Of a DNA stretch of 25,463 nucleotides, positions 1-7,433 are shown one piece after another (position 1 is the first letter of the stretch; each line of letters begins with the position of its first letter). A program made the position numbers and the translations under genes. This DNA comes from Pseudomonadota bacterium (GTDB taxonomy: Bacteria; Pseudomonadota; Gammaproteobacteria; Xanthomonadales; Xanthomonadaceae), in assembly GCA_023461075.1 (NCBI GenBank), contig JAEWNY010000043.1, forward strand, positions 1 through 25,463, given 5' to 3'. Under the pieces are notes generated by a model. It saw only the letters and a list, made by a program, of their open reading frames with translations. It made no database searches and was not told the origin of the DNA.

Positions 1-664
1 GGTTCGCGTTCACCACGATGCGATCGACGTAGATACCCGGCAGGTGCACTTGGTCGGGATCGAGGGTGCCGGTTTCCACCAGTTCCTCGACCTCGGCGAT
101 GCAGGTCTTGCCGGCCATCGCGCAAGCGGGATTGAAGTTGCGCGCGGTCTTGCGGAAGACGAGATTTCCGGCCTTGTCGGCCTTCCAGGCTTTGACCAGG
201 GCGACATCGGCCCTGAGCGCGGTCTCCAACACGTACCAGCGACCGTCGATCTCGCGGGTTTCCTTACCCTCCGCGACGATCGTGCCGTAGCCTGTCGCGG
301 TGAAGAACGCGGGGATGCCGGCACCGCCCGCGCGCAGGCGCTCGGCCAGCGTGCCCTGTGGGTTGAACTCCAGTTCCAGTTCGCCACCGAGGTACTGGCG
401 CTCGAACTCCTTGTTCTCGCCCACGTAGGACGAAATCATCTTCTTGATCTGCCGCGTGCTGAGCAACTGGCCGAGGCCGAAGCCATCCACACCTGCGTTG
501 TTGGAGATCACCGTGAGATCCTTGGCGCCTGAATCGCGCAGCGCGGCGATCAACGCCTCGGGGATGCCGCAGAGGCCGAACCCGCCGACGGCGAGCGTCT
601 GGCCATCGGCGACGATGCCCTGAAGCGCGGTCTTCGCGTCGGGCTGGAGCTTGCTTTGGGTCAT
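1..664 (-). CDS. scoA: 3-oxoacid CoA-transferase subunit A (partial, C-terminus off the window)
   Basis: This is the alpha subunit of a class I CoA-transferase, which with subunit B moves CoA between succinyl-CoA and acetoacetate or a similar 3-oxoacid in the cytoplasm. The frame is open from the ATG at 664 to the window edge (221 codons) and shows the family pattern: a GGFGLCGIPEALI glycine-rich stretch near residue 27, SNNAG near residue 60, and YVGENKEFERQYLGGELE in the middle. Family members are about 240 residues, so roughly 15 to 25 residues are missing beyond position 1. The catalytic glutamate lies in subunit B, expected next downstream and not visible here. It sits 83 bases after xanB on the same strand and is metabolically unrelated to it; it may have its own promoter in 665-747, where I see no clear -10/-35 pair. 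The family is secure; the exact acyl substrate is not. Confidence 0.9.
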   Translation of the reverse strand, partial: MTQSKLQPDAKTALQGIVADGQTLAVGGFGLCGIPEALIAALRDSGAKDLTVISNNAGVDGFGLGQLLSTRQIKKMISSYVGENKEFERQYLGGELELEFNPQGTLAERLRAGGAGIPAFFTATGYGTIVAEGKETREIDGRWYVLETALRADVALVKAWKADKAGNLVFRKTARNFNPACAMAGKTCIAEVEELVETGTLDPDQVHLPGIYVDRIVVNAN

Positions 665-747
665 CGGATGCCACCTGGGATGCGATTGCAGGCTAGTTTA
701 CCGCGCCACATCCGCGGCATCCGCCGCATTGGCCAAAGGTACAAACC

Positions 748-2160
748 TCAGGCGCGGCCGTAGACGTCGTCCAGACGCTCGATGTCGTCTTCGCCGAGGT
801 AGGAACCGGATTGCACCTCGATCAGTTCCACCGGAGACTTGCCGGGATTGCGCAGGCGATGTACCTCGCCCAGTGGAATGAACGTGCTCTGGTTCTCGTG
901 CAGCAGGAAGGTGCGATCACCGCAGGTCACCTCGGCCGTGCCTTCGACCACGATCCAGTGCTCGGCGCGCTGGAAGTGCCGCTGCAGGCTGAGCGATGCG
1001 CCCGGCTTCACCACGATGCTCTTGACCTGGAAACGCGGGCCAACCGCGAGCGAATCGTAGCTGCCCCACGGCCGGTAGACTTTGCGATGATGAAGATGCT
1101 CGGTGCGTCCCTGCGCCTTGAGTTCATCGACCAGTTGCTTGACGTCCTGCACGCGATCGCGATGCGCCACCAACACCGCATCCGCCGTATCCACCACCAC
1201 CAGGTCGTCGATGCCAAGCGCGGCAATCATCCGGTGTTCCGCGGCCTGGAGGTAATTGTCGCGCGCATCGAGGGCGATGACATCGCCGAAACTGGCATTG
1301 CCCTCACCATCGCGCTCGGCCACGTCCCACAATGCGGACCAGGCTCCGATGTCGCTCCAGCCGCAATCCAGCGGCACCACCGCGGCATTGTCGACCTTTT
1401 CCATCACCGCGTAGTCGATGGAATCGCTGGGGCTCTTGGCGAAGGGCTCGGCATCGACGCGGATGAAGTCGAGGTCGCGGGTGGCGCCTGCGTAACTGTC
1501 TCGCGCCGCGCGAAGGATGTCCGGCGCATGCCGCGCGAGCGCTTCGAGATAGGCATCGGCACGAAACAGGAACATGCCCGAGTTCCACAGGTAGTCGCCC
1601 GATGCGAGGTACTGCGCGGCGCGTTCGACATCAGGCTTCTCGACGAAGGCCTCGATGCGTCTGACCGCGCCGTCGATCACCGCGCCACTGCGGATGTAAC
1701 CATAGCCGGTTTCCGCGTGCGAGGGCTTGATCCCGAATGTCACTAGCCCACCCGCCTCCGCCTGTGGCAGGCCGGCGGCAACCGCTGCATGGAAGGCGGC
1801 CACATCGCGGATCAAGTGATCCGCCGGCAGCACCAGCAAGATGCCGCACGGATCGCTGGCCTCCACGTGCAAAGCCGCCAGCGCAATCGCTGGGGCGGTG
1901 TTGCGCGCGACCGGTTCCAACAGGATGCCGCCGCTGGCAACACCGATCGCCTGCAACTGCTCGCCAACCATGAAGCGATGGTCCTCCGCGCACACGGTCA
2001 GCACGGGCTTCGCATCCGGCAAGCCAGCCACGCGACGCGCAGTTTGCTGAAACAGGGTCTCATCACCCGCCAACGGCAGGAACTGTTTGGGTGTGTTGCT
2101 GCGCGAACGCGGCCACAGGCGAGTGCCGCTGCCGCCGCTGAGGATGGTGGGATGGAGCAT
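748..2160 (-). CDS. xanB: Mannose-1-phosphate guanylyltransferase / mannose-6-phosphate isomerase
   Basis: This is a bifunctional type II enzyme (XanB/ManC/AlgA family). It isomerises fructose-6-P to mannose-6-P and makes GDP-mannose from mannose-1-P and GTP. At 470 residues it has the usual length. The N-terminal nucleotidyltransferase domain carries the pyrophosphorylase signature LSGGSGTRLWPRSR (residues 7-20) with the following PKQFLPL. The C-terminal cupin domain carries the isomerase motif as LQRHFQRAEHW near residue 390, which differs from the common QMHHHRAEHW form but keeps the Gln, His and Glu expected to bind metal. It follows rmlD after 25 bases, so it is probably the last sugar-nucleotide gene of the rml operon. 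The phosphomannomutase that links its two activities (xanA) is not in the window. GDP-mannose could feed D-rhamnose, D-mannose or exopolysaccharide; which one cannot be told here. Confidence 0.93.
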   Translation of the reverse strand: MLHPTILSGGSGTRLWPRSRSNTPKQFLPLAGDETLFQQTARRVAGLPDAKPVLTVCAEDHRFMVGEQLQAIGVASGGILLEPVARNTAPAIALAALHVEASDPCGILLVLPADHLIRDVAAFHAAVAAGLPQAEAGGLVTFGIKPSHAETGYGYIRSGAVIDGAVRRIEAFVEKPDVERAAQYLASGDYLWNSGMFLFRADAYLEALARHAPDILRAARDSYAGATRDLDFIRVDAEPFAKSPSDSIDYAVMEKVDNAAVVPLDCGWSDIGAWSALWDVAERDGEGNASFGDVIALDARDNYLQAAEHRMIAALGIDDLVVVDTADAVLVAHRDRVQDVKQLVDELKAQGRTEHLHHRKVYRPWGSYDSLAVGPRFQVKSIVVKPGASLSLQRHFQRAEHWIVVEGTAEVTCGDRTFLLHENQSTFIPLGEVHRLRNPGKSPVELIEVQSGSYLGEDDIERLDDVYGRA

Positions 2161-2185
2161 CGCGATTCCGGACCCAGTAAAGCGA

Positions 2186-3097
2186 CTAGCCTACCGTAGC
2201 GCGTCCCGCGAGTTCGTCGAGGACACGATCCAAACCCTGGTGCCATGTCGGCAATTCGACCGCCCAATTGCGCTTCAACAAGGTATTGTCGAGAACGGAC
2301 CACGCCGGACGCTTAGCCGGTGTCGGAAAGTCCCTGGTCGCGATCGGTCTCACGATCGGCTTGCTCGATAGCAGGCCGCGTTGGTGCGCGCCATCGATGA
2401 TGGCTTGGGCAAAGCCATGCCAGCTGACTTGGCCGTCCGGTGTCAGGTGCCATGTCCCGCTTGGACGTTGACCGCAGGCCACGATCCTGGCGGTGACATC
2501 CGCGATCAGCGCGGCCGGCGTCGGCGTGCCGATCTGGTCGGCAACCACGCGCAGTTCCTCGCGCTCCCTCGCCAGCCGCAGCATCGTCAGCAGGAAGTTC
2601 TTCCCGTGAGACGCATACACCCAGGCTGTACGCAGGATCGCGTGGCGGCAACCGCTGGCGCGGATCGCCGCTTCGCCCGCCAGCTTGCTCTCTCCATAAA
2701 CGCCCAAAGGTGACGTTGGGGCATCCACCGGGTACGGCGCATTGCCACTGCCGTCGAACACGTAATCGGTTGAGTAATGGACCAGAAACGCATCGAGATC
2801 GGCGCATGCTTGCGCAATCCTCCCGGGTGATTCGGCGTTGGCGCGGAACGCGGCGTCGCGTTCGCTTTCGGCACGATCCACGGCCGTGTACGCCGCGGCA
2901 TTGATGACGACATCGGGTGCGATGCGGGCCACGAAGCCTGGCAGGCTGTCGGGCCTGCCCAAGTCCGCGAGCTCGCATTGACCGCCATCACTCAAGCGAC
3001 CATCGCGCGTGGCACAGATCAGTCCGCCCGAGGACTCCAAAGCACGTCGGCACTCGCGGCCCACTTGGCCATTGGCGCCCAGCAAAAGGATCCTCAT
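2186..3097 (-). CDS. rmlD: dTDP-4-dehydrorhamnose reductase
   Basis: This is the last step of dTDP-L-rhamnose synthesis, an NAD(P)H-dependent reduction of dTDP-6-deoxy-L-lyxo-4-hexulose in the cytoplasm. The 303-residue protein is an extended short-chain dehydrogenase. The nucleotide-binding GANGQVG is at residues 7-13, the family stretch VINAAAYTAVD at residues 64-74, STDYVFDG near 109, and the catalytic YGESK (Tyr134, Lys138) follows. The ATG at 3097 overlaps the rmlC stop by four bases (ATGA), which points to translational coupling and fixes the start. It is the fourth gene of the rmlBACD-xanB run. A second, distinct RmlD-like protein is encoded at 8432-9286; this one is the true rhamnose gene because it sits within rmlBAC and has the AAAYTAVD signature. 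Confidence 0.95.
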   Translation of the reverse strand: MRILLLGANGQVGRECRRALESSGGLICATRDGRLSDGGQCELADLGRPDSLPGFVARIAPDVVINAAAYTAVDRAESERDAAFRANAESPGRIAQACADLDAFLVHYSTDYVFDGSGNAPYPVDAPTSPLGVYGESKLAGEAAIRASGCRHAILRTAWVYASHGKNFLLTMLRLAREREELRVVADQIGTPTPAALIADVTARIVACGQRPSGTWHLTPDGQVSWHGFAQAIIDGAHQRGLLSSKPIVRPIATRDFPTPAKRPAWSVLDNTLLKRNWAVELPTWHQGLDRVLDELAGRATVG

Positions 3098-3651
3098 TTT
3101 CCGAACATCGGCAGGCGATCCTCGGCGATATCGCCCAGGAACGGAGCCGCCTCATCCTTCGGCGAGAGCGATGGCGACGCGATCGGCCAGTCGATCGCCA
3201 GCTGCGGATCGTTCCAGGCGATGTTGGCATCGGCCTGGGCGTCGTAGGTTTCGGTGCAGAGATAGGTGAACACCGCGCTTTCGCTCAACGCCACGAAGCC
3301 ATGAGCGAAACCTTCCGGGATCCAGAAAAGGCGCTTGTTTTCCGCACTCAGCACCACCGCCGTCCACTTGCCGAACGTGGGCGAACCGCGGCGGATGTCG
3401 ACCGCCACGTCCCAGACTTCACCCTGCAGCACGGAAACCAGCTTGCCCTGCGGCTTCGGCCACTGGTAATGCAGGCCGCGCAGCACCCCCTTTACGGAAG
3501 AAGAGACGTTGCCCTGCTTCCATTGCATGTGCAAGCCATGTTCGGCCAGCTTGTCGGCGTTGAATGATTCGTAGAAGAAGCCGCGGTCGTCGCCGAACAC
3601 GCGCGGCTCGAAGACGATGCAGCCCGGCAGGTCGGTTTCGATCACCTTCAC
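3094..3651 (-). CDS. rmlC: dTDP-4-dehydrorhamnose 3,5-epimerase
   Basis: This enzyme double-epimerises dTDP-4-keto-6-deoxyglucose at C3 and C5 in the rhamnose pathway. The 185-residue cupin-fold protein contains the family hallmarks FGDDRGFFYESFN near the N-terminus, KGVLRGLHYQ (His61, at the place of the catalytic base), GEVWDVAVDIRRGSPTFGKW, and VFTYLCTETYD (Tyr130, at the place of the catalytic acid). The start is taken as GTG at 3651 because it forms a GTGA overlap with the rmlA stop and gives the normal family length starting VKVIETDLPG. An in-frame extension upstream to 3867 lies wholly inside rmlA and is not real. The stop overlaps the rmlD start by four bases. Confidence 0.94.
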   Translation of the reverse strand: MKVIETDLPGCIVFEPRVFGDDRGFFYESFNADKLAEHGLHMQWKQGNVSSSVKGVLRGLHYQWPKPQGKLVSVLQGEVWDVAVDIRRGSPTFGKWTAVVLSAENKRLFWIPEGFAHGFVALSESAVFTYLCTETYDAQADANIAWNDPQLAIDWPIASPSLSPKDEAAPFLGDIAEDRLPMFGK

Positions 3652-4532
3652 GGCACATACCCCCGCTCCGGCAGCTGCATCAGGTACTGGCCGTAGCCAT
3701 TCTTCGCCAGCGGTTTCGCCAATGCTTCCAGCTCGTCTCGGTCGATCCAGCCATTGTTGAAGGCGATCTCCTCCGGGCAGGCAACGCGCAAGCCCTGCCG
3801 CGCCTCGATGGTCTCGATGTAGTTCGCGGCCTCCAGCAGCGACTGGTGCGTGCCGGTATCCAGCCATGCGTAGCCGCGGCCCAGGCGCTCGAGGTGCAGG
3901 TTACCCTCGTCCAGATAGCACTTATTGAGGTCGGTGATTTCCAGTTCGCCACGCGGCGACGGCGCAAGGTTGGCAGCGAACTCCGGTGCCCTGCCATCGT
4001 AGAAGTACAGGCCGGTCACCGCGTAGTTCGAACGTGGCTCGCTGGGCTTTTCCTCCAGCCCGACCACACGTCCATCGGTATCGAACTCGGCCACGCCGTA
4101 GCGCTCGGGATCCTGCACCCAGTAGCCGAAGACGGTGGCGCCCTCGCTACGCTCATCCGCGCGCTGCAGCATCGCGGTCAGGCCGGGCCCGTGAAAGATG
4201 TTGTCGCCCAGCACCAGGCAGCTCGGTGCGCCCGCCAGGAAGTCGCGCCCCAGGATGAACGCCTGCGCCAATCCGTCCGGACTCGGCTGGGCCACGTACT
4301 CGAACTTCATGCCCCATTGCGAACCATCGCCCAGCAGCGCCTTGAACAACGCCTGCTCATGCGGCGTATTAATGATTAGCACTTCGCGGATGCCCGCCAG
4401 CATCAACACGCTGAGCGGATAGTAGATCATCGGCTTGTCGTAGACCGGCAGCAGCTGCTTGCTTATGCCTTGGGTAATCGGATAGAGGCGGGTGCCGGAG
4501 CCCCCGGCCAAGATGATGCCTTTGCGATCCAT
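3648..4532 (-). CDS. rmlA: Glucose-1-phosphate thymidylyltransferase
   Basis: This is the first step of dTDP-L-rhamnose synthesis: glucose-1-phosphate plus dTTP gives dTDP-glucose. The 294-residue protein matches the long RmlA form throughout: KGIILAGGSGTRLYPIT at residues 4-20, the substrate-site SKQLLPVYDKPMIYYPLS just after it, QPSPDGLAQAF near residue 83, and LGDNIFHG near residue 108. The start ATG at 4532 is preceded by a TAAGGAAG Shine-Dalgarno-like sequence that overlaps the rmlB stop codon (rmlB ends at 4545), so the two genes are tightly linked. RmlA is usually feedback-inhibited by dTDP-rhamnose; that is family knowledge and not visible here. Nothing unusual is seen. Confidence 0.95.
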   Translation of the reverse strand: MDRKGIILAGGSGTRLYPITQGISKQLLPVYDKPMIYYPLSVLMLAGIREVLIINTPHEQALFKALLGDGSQWGMKFEYVAQPSPDGLAQAFILGRDFLAGAPSCLVLGDNIFHGPGLTAMLQRADERSEGATVFGYWVQDPERYGVAEFDTDGRVVGLEEKPSEPRSNYAVTGLYFYDGRAPEFAANLAPSPRGELEITDLNKCYLDEGNLHLERLGRGYAWLDTGTHQSLLEAANYIETIEARQGLRVACPEEIAFNNGWIDRDELEALAKPLAKNGYGQYLMQLPERGYVP

Positions 4533-4544
4533 GCCTGTTCTTCC

Positions 4545-5597
4545 TTAGTTATTGCCAATGCGCTCAAGCCTATAGCTGCCGTCCAGAACGCGATTCACCC
4601 ACGGCTGGTTATCCAGATACCAGGCTACGGTCTCCGCGATACCCTCTTCGAACGTGTGTGCAGGCTCCCAGCCGAGTTCGCGCTTGAGTTTCGAGGCATC
4701 GATCGCGTAACGACGGTCGTGGCCTGGGCGATCGCGCACGTAGGTGATCTGCGATTCGTATCTGGCACCGTCGGCGCGCGGCTTCTTCGCGTCGAGCAGC
4801 GCGCAGATGGTCTTCACCACTTCGATGTTCTGCTTTTCCGAGTTGCCGCCCACATTGTAGGTCTCGCCGACCTTGCCGCCTTCCAGCACCGTCCGGATGG
4901 CGGAGCAGTGGTCGCCCACGTACAGCCAGTCGCGCACATTCTTGCCGTCGCCGTAGATCGGCAGCGCCTCGCCCGTGATCGCCTTCGCGATGACCAGCGG
5001 GATGAGCTTTTCCGGGAACTGGTACGGGCCGTAGTTGTTGCTGCAATTGGTGGTAAGCACCGGTAAGCCATAGGTATGGTGGAACGCGCGGACCAGATGG
5101 TCCGAGGCCGCCTTCGATGCCGAGTACGGAGAATTCGGCGCGTAGGCCGTTTCCTCGGTGAACAGACCTGTATCCCCCAAGGATCCATAGACCTCATCGG
5201 TAGACACATGCAGGAAGCGGAAAGCCTCCTTCCTATCGCCTTCCAGGAACTTCCAGTAATCACGGGTAGCTTCGAGCAGGCCGAGCGTGCCCACGACATT
5301 GGTCTGCACGAACGCGGCAGGGCCGTCGATGGAACGGTCTACGTGGCTTTCCGCGGCGAAGTTGATCACCGCGTCGGGTTGGTGTTCGGCCAGCAGCTTC
5401 GCCACCAGGTCACGGTCGCCGATGTCGCCCTGCACGAAGACGTGGTTCGGGTTGCCTTCGAGGCTGGCGAGCGTGTCGCGGTTGCCCGCATAGGTGAGCG
5501 CATCGAGATTCAAGACCTTGACGCGCTGCTCGACCGCTTCGAGCACGAAATTGCCGCCGATGAAACCGGCACCGCCGGTGACGAGCCAAGTATCCAT
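4545..5597 (-). CDS. rmlB: dTDP-glucose 4,6-dehydratase
   Basis: This enzyme converts dTDP-glucose to dTDP-4-keto-6-deoxyglucose with bound NAD+. With the start at 5597 the protein is 350 residues, the normal family length, and begins MDTWLVTGGAGFIGGNF, so the Rossmann motif TGGAGFIG falls at residues 7-14 as expected. The catalytic region shows STDEVYG (Thr133-Asp134-Glu135) and YSASK (Tyr158, Lys162), followed by NCSNNYGPYQFPEKLIPL, all typical. The frame stays open up to an ATG at 5648, giving 17 extra residues, but those residues lack any family similarity and cross the divergent promoter region, so 5597 is preferred. It is the first gene of the rml operon and is transcribed away from etfB. 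Confidence 0.94.
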   Translation of the reverse strand: MDTWLVTGGAGFIGGNFVLEAVEQRVKVLNLDALTYAGNRDTLASLEGNPNHVFVQGDIGDRDLVAKLLAEHQPDAVINFAAESHVDRSIDGPAAFVQTNVVGTLGLLEATRDYWKFLEGDRKEAFRFLHVSTDEVYGSLGDTGLFTEETAYAPNSPYSASKAASDHLVRAFHHTYGLPVLTTNCSNNYGPYQFPEKLIPLVIAKAITGEALPIYGDGKNVRDWLYVGDHCSAIRTVLEGGKVGETYNVGGNSEKQNIEVVKTICALLDAKKPRADGARYESQITYVRDRPGHDRRYAIDASKLKRELGWEPAHTFEEGIAETVAWYLDNQPWVNRVLDGSYRLERIGNN

Positions 5598-5626
5598 TCG
5601 CGATCCGTCTCTCGTGGAAACCCGTG

Positions 5627-5632
5627 ATTGTA
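5627..5632 (-). promoter_or_regulatory. Candidate -10 box (TACAAT) for the rml operon
   Basis: On the minus strand TACAAT matches five of six bases of the sigma-70 -10 consensus and lies about 30 bases before the chosen rmlB ATG, leaving a short leader of about 20 bases. No good -35 is seen at 16-18 bases upstream, so the call rests on the hexamer and its position only. Confidence 0.3.
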
Positions 5633-5675
5633 TGACGGCTGCGTTCACAAGGACATGACGGTGTCACGGCTCCGG

Positions 5676-5681
5676 TAGAAT
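5676..5681 (+). promoter_or_regulatory. Candidate -10 box (TAGAAT) for etfBA
   Basis: TAGAAT matches five of six bases of the sigma-70 -10 consensus and lies 27 bases before the etfB ATG. The short dyad at 5656-5666 would fall in the -35 to -10 spacer, where a bound protein would repress. No strong -35 is visible. Confidence 0.3.
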
Positions 5682-5708
5682 ATCGGCCAGGTCAACCATC
5701 CGCATGCC

Positions 5709-6455
5709 ATGAAGATCCTCGTAGGCTACAAGCGCGTCATCGACGCCAACGTCCGTATCCAAGTCAAGCCCGATGGCTCAGGCGTCGTCACCGAGGGTGT
5801 CAAGCTCTCACCGAACCCGTTCGATGACATCGCGCTGGAAGAAGCCCTGCGCCTGCGCGACAAGGGCATTGCCACCGAGGTGGTGGTCGCGACCATAGCC
5901 CCGTCGGATGCCCAGCCGCACCTGCGCAATGGACTGGCGATGGGCGCCAACCGGGCGATCCACTTGGTGGCAGATGCCCCGGTGCAGCCGTTGACCGCCG
6001 CCCGCGCGTTGCTCAAACTGATCGAGAAGGAACAACCGGACTTGGTCCTGCTCGGCAAGCAGGCAATCGACGACGACGCCAACCAGACCGGCCAGATGCT
6101 GGCCACGCTCTGGGGTCGCCCGCAGGCGACCTTCGCCAGCAAGCTGGTGGTCGAGGGTGGCAAGGCCACCGTCACCCGCGAGGTCGATGCCGGCTTGGAG
6201 ACGCTGGAGGTCGATCTGCCCGCGGTTGTCACTACCGACTTGCGCCTCAACGAGCCGCGCTTCATCAAGCTGCCCGACATCATGAAGGCGAAATCGAAGC
6301 CGCTGGAAACGCTGGCGATGGCCGACCTCGACGTCGAAAGCGCGGACACCCTCAAGACCATGCATTACGCGGCGCCGGCGCAGCGCAGCCGCGGCGTGAT
6401 GGTCAAGGACGCGGCGGACCTCGTCGCCAAGCTCAAGGAAAAGGGATTGCTCTGA
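5709..6455 (+). CDS. etfB: Electron transfer flavoprotein beta subunit
   Basis: This is the small subunit of the FAD-containing electron transfer flavoprotein, which carries electrons from acyl-CoA and other dehydrogenases to ETF-ubiquinone oxidoreductase at the membrane. The 248-residue protein shows MKILVGYKRVIDANVRIQ at the N-terminus, KLSPNPFDDIALEEALRL near residue 32, and the AMP-binding signature GKQAIDDDANQTGQM at residues 116-130. It ends with the usual ETF-beta tail of about 30 residues. Its TGA overlaps the etfA ATG by one base (TGATG), so the two subunits are translationally coupled. Housekeeping-like GC and codon use match the rml side and contrast with the genes after etfA. Confidence 0.96.
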   Translation: MKILVGYKRVIDANVRIQVKPDGSGVVTEGVKLSPNPFDDIALEEALRLRDKGIATEVVVATIAPSDAQPHLRNGLAMGANRAIHLVADAPVQPLTAARALLKLIEKEQPDLVLLGKQAIDDDANQTGQMLATLWGRPQATFASKLVVEGGKATVTREVDAGLETLEVDLPAVVTTDLRLNEPRFIKLPDIMKAKSKPLETLAMADLDVESADTLKTMHYAAPAQRSRGVMVKDAADLVAKLKEKGLL

Positions 6456-7399
6456 TGGCCAAGGTACTCATCGTCGCCGAACACCTCGACGGCAAGCTCA
6501 ACGCGTCGACGGCCAAATGCGTGTCGGCCGCCAAGGCACTGAACCCGGACGCCATCGGCATCGTCGTGCTGGCTGCCGATCCAGCGTCGGTTGCGGCGGA
6601 AGCCGCGCAGATCGAAGGCGTGTCGAAGGTGCTAGCGGTCGCCAACCCGGCCAACGCCCACGCCATCGCCCAGATACTGGCCCCGCAGGTGGCCAAGCTC
6701 GCCCAAGGCTACAGCCACGTATTCGGGCCGAGCACCACCTTCGGCAAGGACCTGATGCCCTGCGTCGCTGCCCTGCTCGGCGTCGCCCAGGTCTCCGACC
6801 TGATGACCGTCGAAGGCACGCACACTTTCAAGCGCCCGATCTACGCCGGCAACGCCATCGTCACCGTGGAAGCGCCGGCCGACCGGACGGTGGTCGCCAC
6901 CGTGCGCACAGCGTCCTGGCCGCAAGCCGGCAGCGGCGGCAGCGCCAACATCGAGAATGTGCAGGCCCATGCCGAACTGCCGAGCCACACGCGTTTCATC
7001 GGCCTTGAAGCCGGCAAGTCCCACCGCCCCGACCTGCAAAGCGCACGCCGCGTGGTCTCCGGTGGCCGCGGCGTCGGCAGTGCCGAGAACTTCAAGATCA
7101 TTTACGACTTGGCCGACAAGCTCGGCGCGGCGGTCGGCGCTTCGCGCGCGGCGGTGGACGCGGGCTACGTACCCAACGACATGCAGGTCGGGCAGACCGG
7201 CAAGATCATCGCACCGGAACTGTACGTGGCTATAGGGATCTCCGGCGCCATCCAGCACCTGACCGGCATCAAGGATGCAGGCACGATCGTGGCGATCAAC
7301 AAGGACCCGGATGCACCGATCTTCGAGATCGCGGATATTGGGTTGGCGGGGGATTTGTTCACCATTCTCCCCGAAATTCAAGCAGCGCTTGGTGCGTGA
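6455..7399 (+). CDS. etfA: Electron transfer flavoprotein alpha subunit
   Basis: This is the FAD-binding subunit of ETF, partner of etfB. The 314-residue protein has the N-terminal ETF domain (MAKVLIVAEHLDGKLN) and the C-terminal FAD domain with SARRVVSGGRGVGSAENF near residue 205 and VGQTGKIIAPELYVAIGISG followed by AIQHLTG at about residues 244-270, where Arg, Ser, Gln and His contact FAD in known structures. All are intact. It ends 34 bases before a low-GC glycosyltransferase gene. In Xanthomonas, etfA is a conserved border of the variable LPS locus, and the same junction appears here. Confidence 0.96.
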   Translation: MAKVLIVAEHLDGKLNASTAKCVSAAKALNPDAIGIVVLAADPASVAAEAAQIEGVSKVLAVANPANAHAIAQILAPQVAKLAQGYSHVFGPSTTFGKDLMPCVAALLGVAQVSDLMTVEGTHTFKRPIYAGNAIVTVEAPADRTVVATVRTASWPQAGSGGSANIENVQAHAELPSHTRFIGLEAGKSHRPDLQSARRVVSGGRGVGSAENFKIIYDLADKLGAAVGASRAAVDAGYVPNDMQVGQTGKIIAPELYVAIGISGAIQHLTGIKDAGTIVAINKDPDAPIFEIADIGLAGDLFTILPEIQAALGA

Positions 7400-7433
7400 C
7401 CTCTTCCCAGAGCCAAGTCAGCCCGGATTGAGC

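Larger units (their letters stand above)
5598..5708. promoter_or_regulatory. Divergent promoter region between rmlB and etfB
   Basis: These 111 bases separate two divergent operons and must hold both promoters unless transcription starts further inside a gene. A -10-like TAGAAT lies at 5676-5681 for the etf side and a -10-like TACAAT (minus strand, 5627-5632) for the rml side. Neither has a convincing -35 hexamer at 16-18 bases, so both are tentative. A short perfect dyad, TGAC-GGT-GTCA, lies between them at 5656-5666 and could be an operator half-site pair, though a dyad this short can occur by chance. Confidence 0.5.

Noticed and set aside
709..724. Short direct repeat (CATCCGC twice) between xanB and scoA
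   Set aside because: Only seven bases in GC-rich sequence; chance is a sufficient explanation and no regulatory meaning can be supported.
811..1746. Long plus-strand open frame of 311 codons opposite xanB
   Set aside because: It is antisense to a gene with full family motifs; long antisense frames are normal in high-GC DNA, and its translation shows no recognisable motif.
3652..3867. N-terminal extension of rmlC
   Set aside because: The extra 72 codons lie wholly inside rmlA in another frame; the GTGA overlap at 3648-3651 gives the correct start and family length.
2917..4379. Two plus-strand open frames (216 and 271 codons) opposite rmlC and rmlA
   Set aside because: Antisense shadows of well-supported rml genes, with arginine/histidine-rich translations typical of non-coding frames.
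6632..7381. Minus-strand frame of 249 codons opposite etfA
   Set aside because: Shadow of a conserved housekeeping gene; no motif.
7275..7433. Extension of the polyprenyl-sugar-synthase-like GT2 back into etfA
   Set aside because: The region is out of frame with etfA, has no GT2 similarity, and ATG 7434 gives a normal N-terminus.
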